NCBI RefSeq assembly: GCF_900116225.1
Contig: NZ_FOZZ01000017.1
Coordinates: forward strand, 1 to 64,000
Direction of reading: 5' to 3'
Length of the DNA stretch: 64,000 nt
Origin: Sphingobacterium wenxiniae
Lineage (GTDB): Bacteria; Bacteroidota; Bacteroidia; Sphingobacteriales; Sphingobacteriaceae
Both the position numbers and the translations under genes were made by a program. Shown here piece after piece: positions 63,724 to 64,000 of the stretch; positions within the stretch are counted from its first letter, which is position 1; every line of letters begins with the position of its first letter. Under the pieces are notes generated by a model that saw only the letters and a list, made by a program, of their open reading frames with translations, was not told the DNA's origin and ran no database searches.

Positions 63724-63890
63724 CTTGTATTTTACCGATTGTTTCATAGACAAAAACGGATAGCTTTTACCAATCCGAGAATTATTAGCAAGTTTACAAA
63801 AATCCTTGTCCCAAAAGTAAAACCGAAAAGTTCACCATATTAAGTTTTTCAAAAAATTGCATCTTTGTGTTATTTTTCGATTTAAGGCAG

Positions 63891-64000
63891 ATGGAACAAT
63901 CCGAACAAGAAATATTAAAAAGAAGCAAAGAAATTACTGAAACCTACTTTCAGTTTTTGGATAAACACATTGCAGATGTGGTTTCAGGAAAGGTTGACGA
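63891..64000 (+). CDS. AraC-type helix-turn-helix protein, 5' part, cut by the right window edge
   Basis: ATG 63891 opens MEQSEQEILKRSKEITETYF, QFLDKHIADVVSGKVDE and runs off the window after 36 codons. This N terminus resembles a group of short (about 130-residue) AraC-type HTH proteins of Bacteroidota, recalled from memory; the helix-turn-helix itself is not in view. A GGCAG stretch precedes the ATG directly. Confidence 0.5.
   Translation, partial: MEQSEQEILKRSKEITETYFQFLDKHIADVVSGKVD

Overview
The window looks like a chromosome segment of a Bacteroidota bacterium of the family Sphingobacteriaceae, most likely Sphingobacterium or a close relative. The signs are: moderately AT-rich DNA; promoter -7 boxes of the Bacteroidota type TAnnTTTG in front of many genes and both stable RNA genes on the plus strand; weak Shine-Dalgarno signals with several TTG/GTG starts; and families typical of this group (DUF4199, DUF2851, short arginine decarboxylase, CTnDOT-like integrase, GH2/GH29 enzymes, YCF48-like exported protein). 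No replication origin, rRNA operon or CRISPR array was seen.

Layout. 1-330: right end of an IS256-family element, cut by the window edge. 330-4540 (minus): two exported proteins, lpxB and a phosphate-selective-type porin. 4.77-6.43 kb: membrane zincin-like protein and dinB. 6.47-9.78 kb: a minus-strand operon of small stress or detoxification-type proteins (DoxX, VOC, two SRPBCC, DUF1801) divergent from an AraC regulator. 9.8-11.4 kb: ABC-F ATPase. 11.5-17.2 kb: a gpsA-hemF-M16-M16 operon lying between two inverted copies of a roughly 0.57 kb non-coding structured repeat. 17.3-20.6 kb: a second gpsA paralogue translationally coupled to a fused HAD-phosphatase/GT20 gene of the glucosylglycerol-phosphate type, a probable osmolyte operon. 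20.6-25.3 kb: MFS transporter, dienelactone hydrolase, dihaem cytochrome c and exported alpha/beta hydrolase, separated by gaps full of interspersed palindromes and a strict 11-bp-period array. 25.5-34.8 kb: SelW-like protein, sbcDC, putP, ispD, DUF2851 and an ankyrin protein. 35.1-41.6 kb: ubiX, then a long operon starting with a dihydroorotase-like protein that lacks its metal ligands and ending with two GT2 enzymes and a metallo-beta-lactamase-fold hydrolase. 41.6-42.0 kb: tRNA-Arg(TCT) and tRNA-Ser(TGA). 42.1-54.4 kb: MscS channel, GNAT, GH2 and GH29, arginine decarboxylase divergent from argS, Gfo/Idh/MocA oxidoreductase and BaiN-type flavoprotein. 54.4-55.75 kb: a strip of decayed gene remnants. 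55.8-56.2 kb: RNase P RNA (rnpB). 56.3-62 kb: orphan NtrC-type regulator, ppk1, mnmE and small conserved proteins. 62-64 kb: a nonsense-interrupted tyrosine integrase and the start of an AraC-type gene.

The core genes are ordinary. The most unusual items are non-coding: (i) the inverted 0.57 kb repeat pair, whose internal hairpins differ in sequence between copies while keeping perfect pairing; (ii) the 11-bp phased CG array at 23888-24057; (iii) an apparently unattached pair of tandem terminators upstream of ubiX. Among proteins, the gpsA/ggpPS operon and the probable pseudo-dihydroorotase deserve a second look. All functional calls come from reading motifs and remembered family features; no database search was run.
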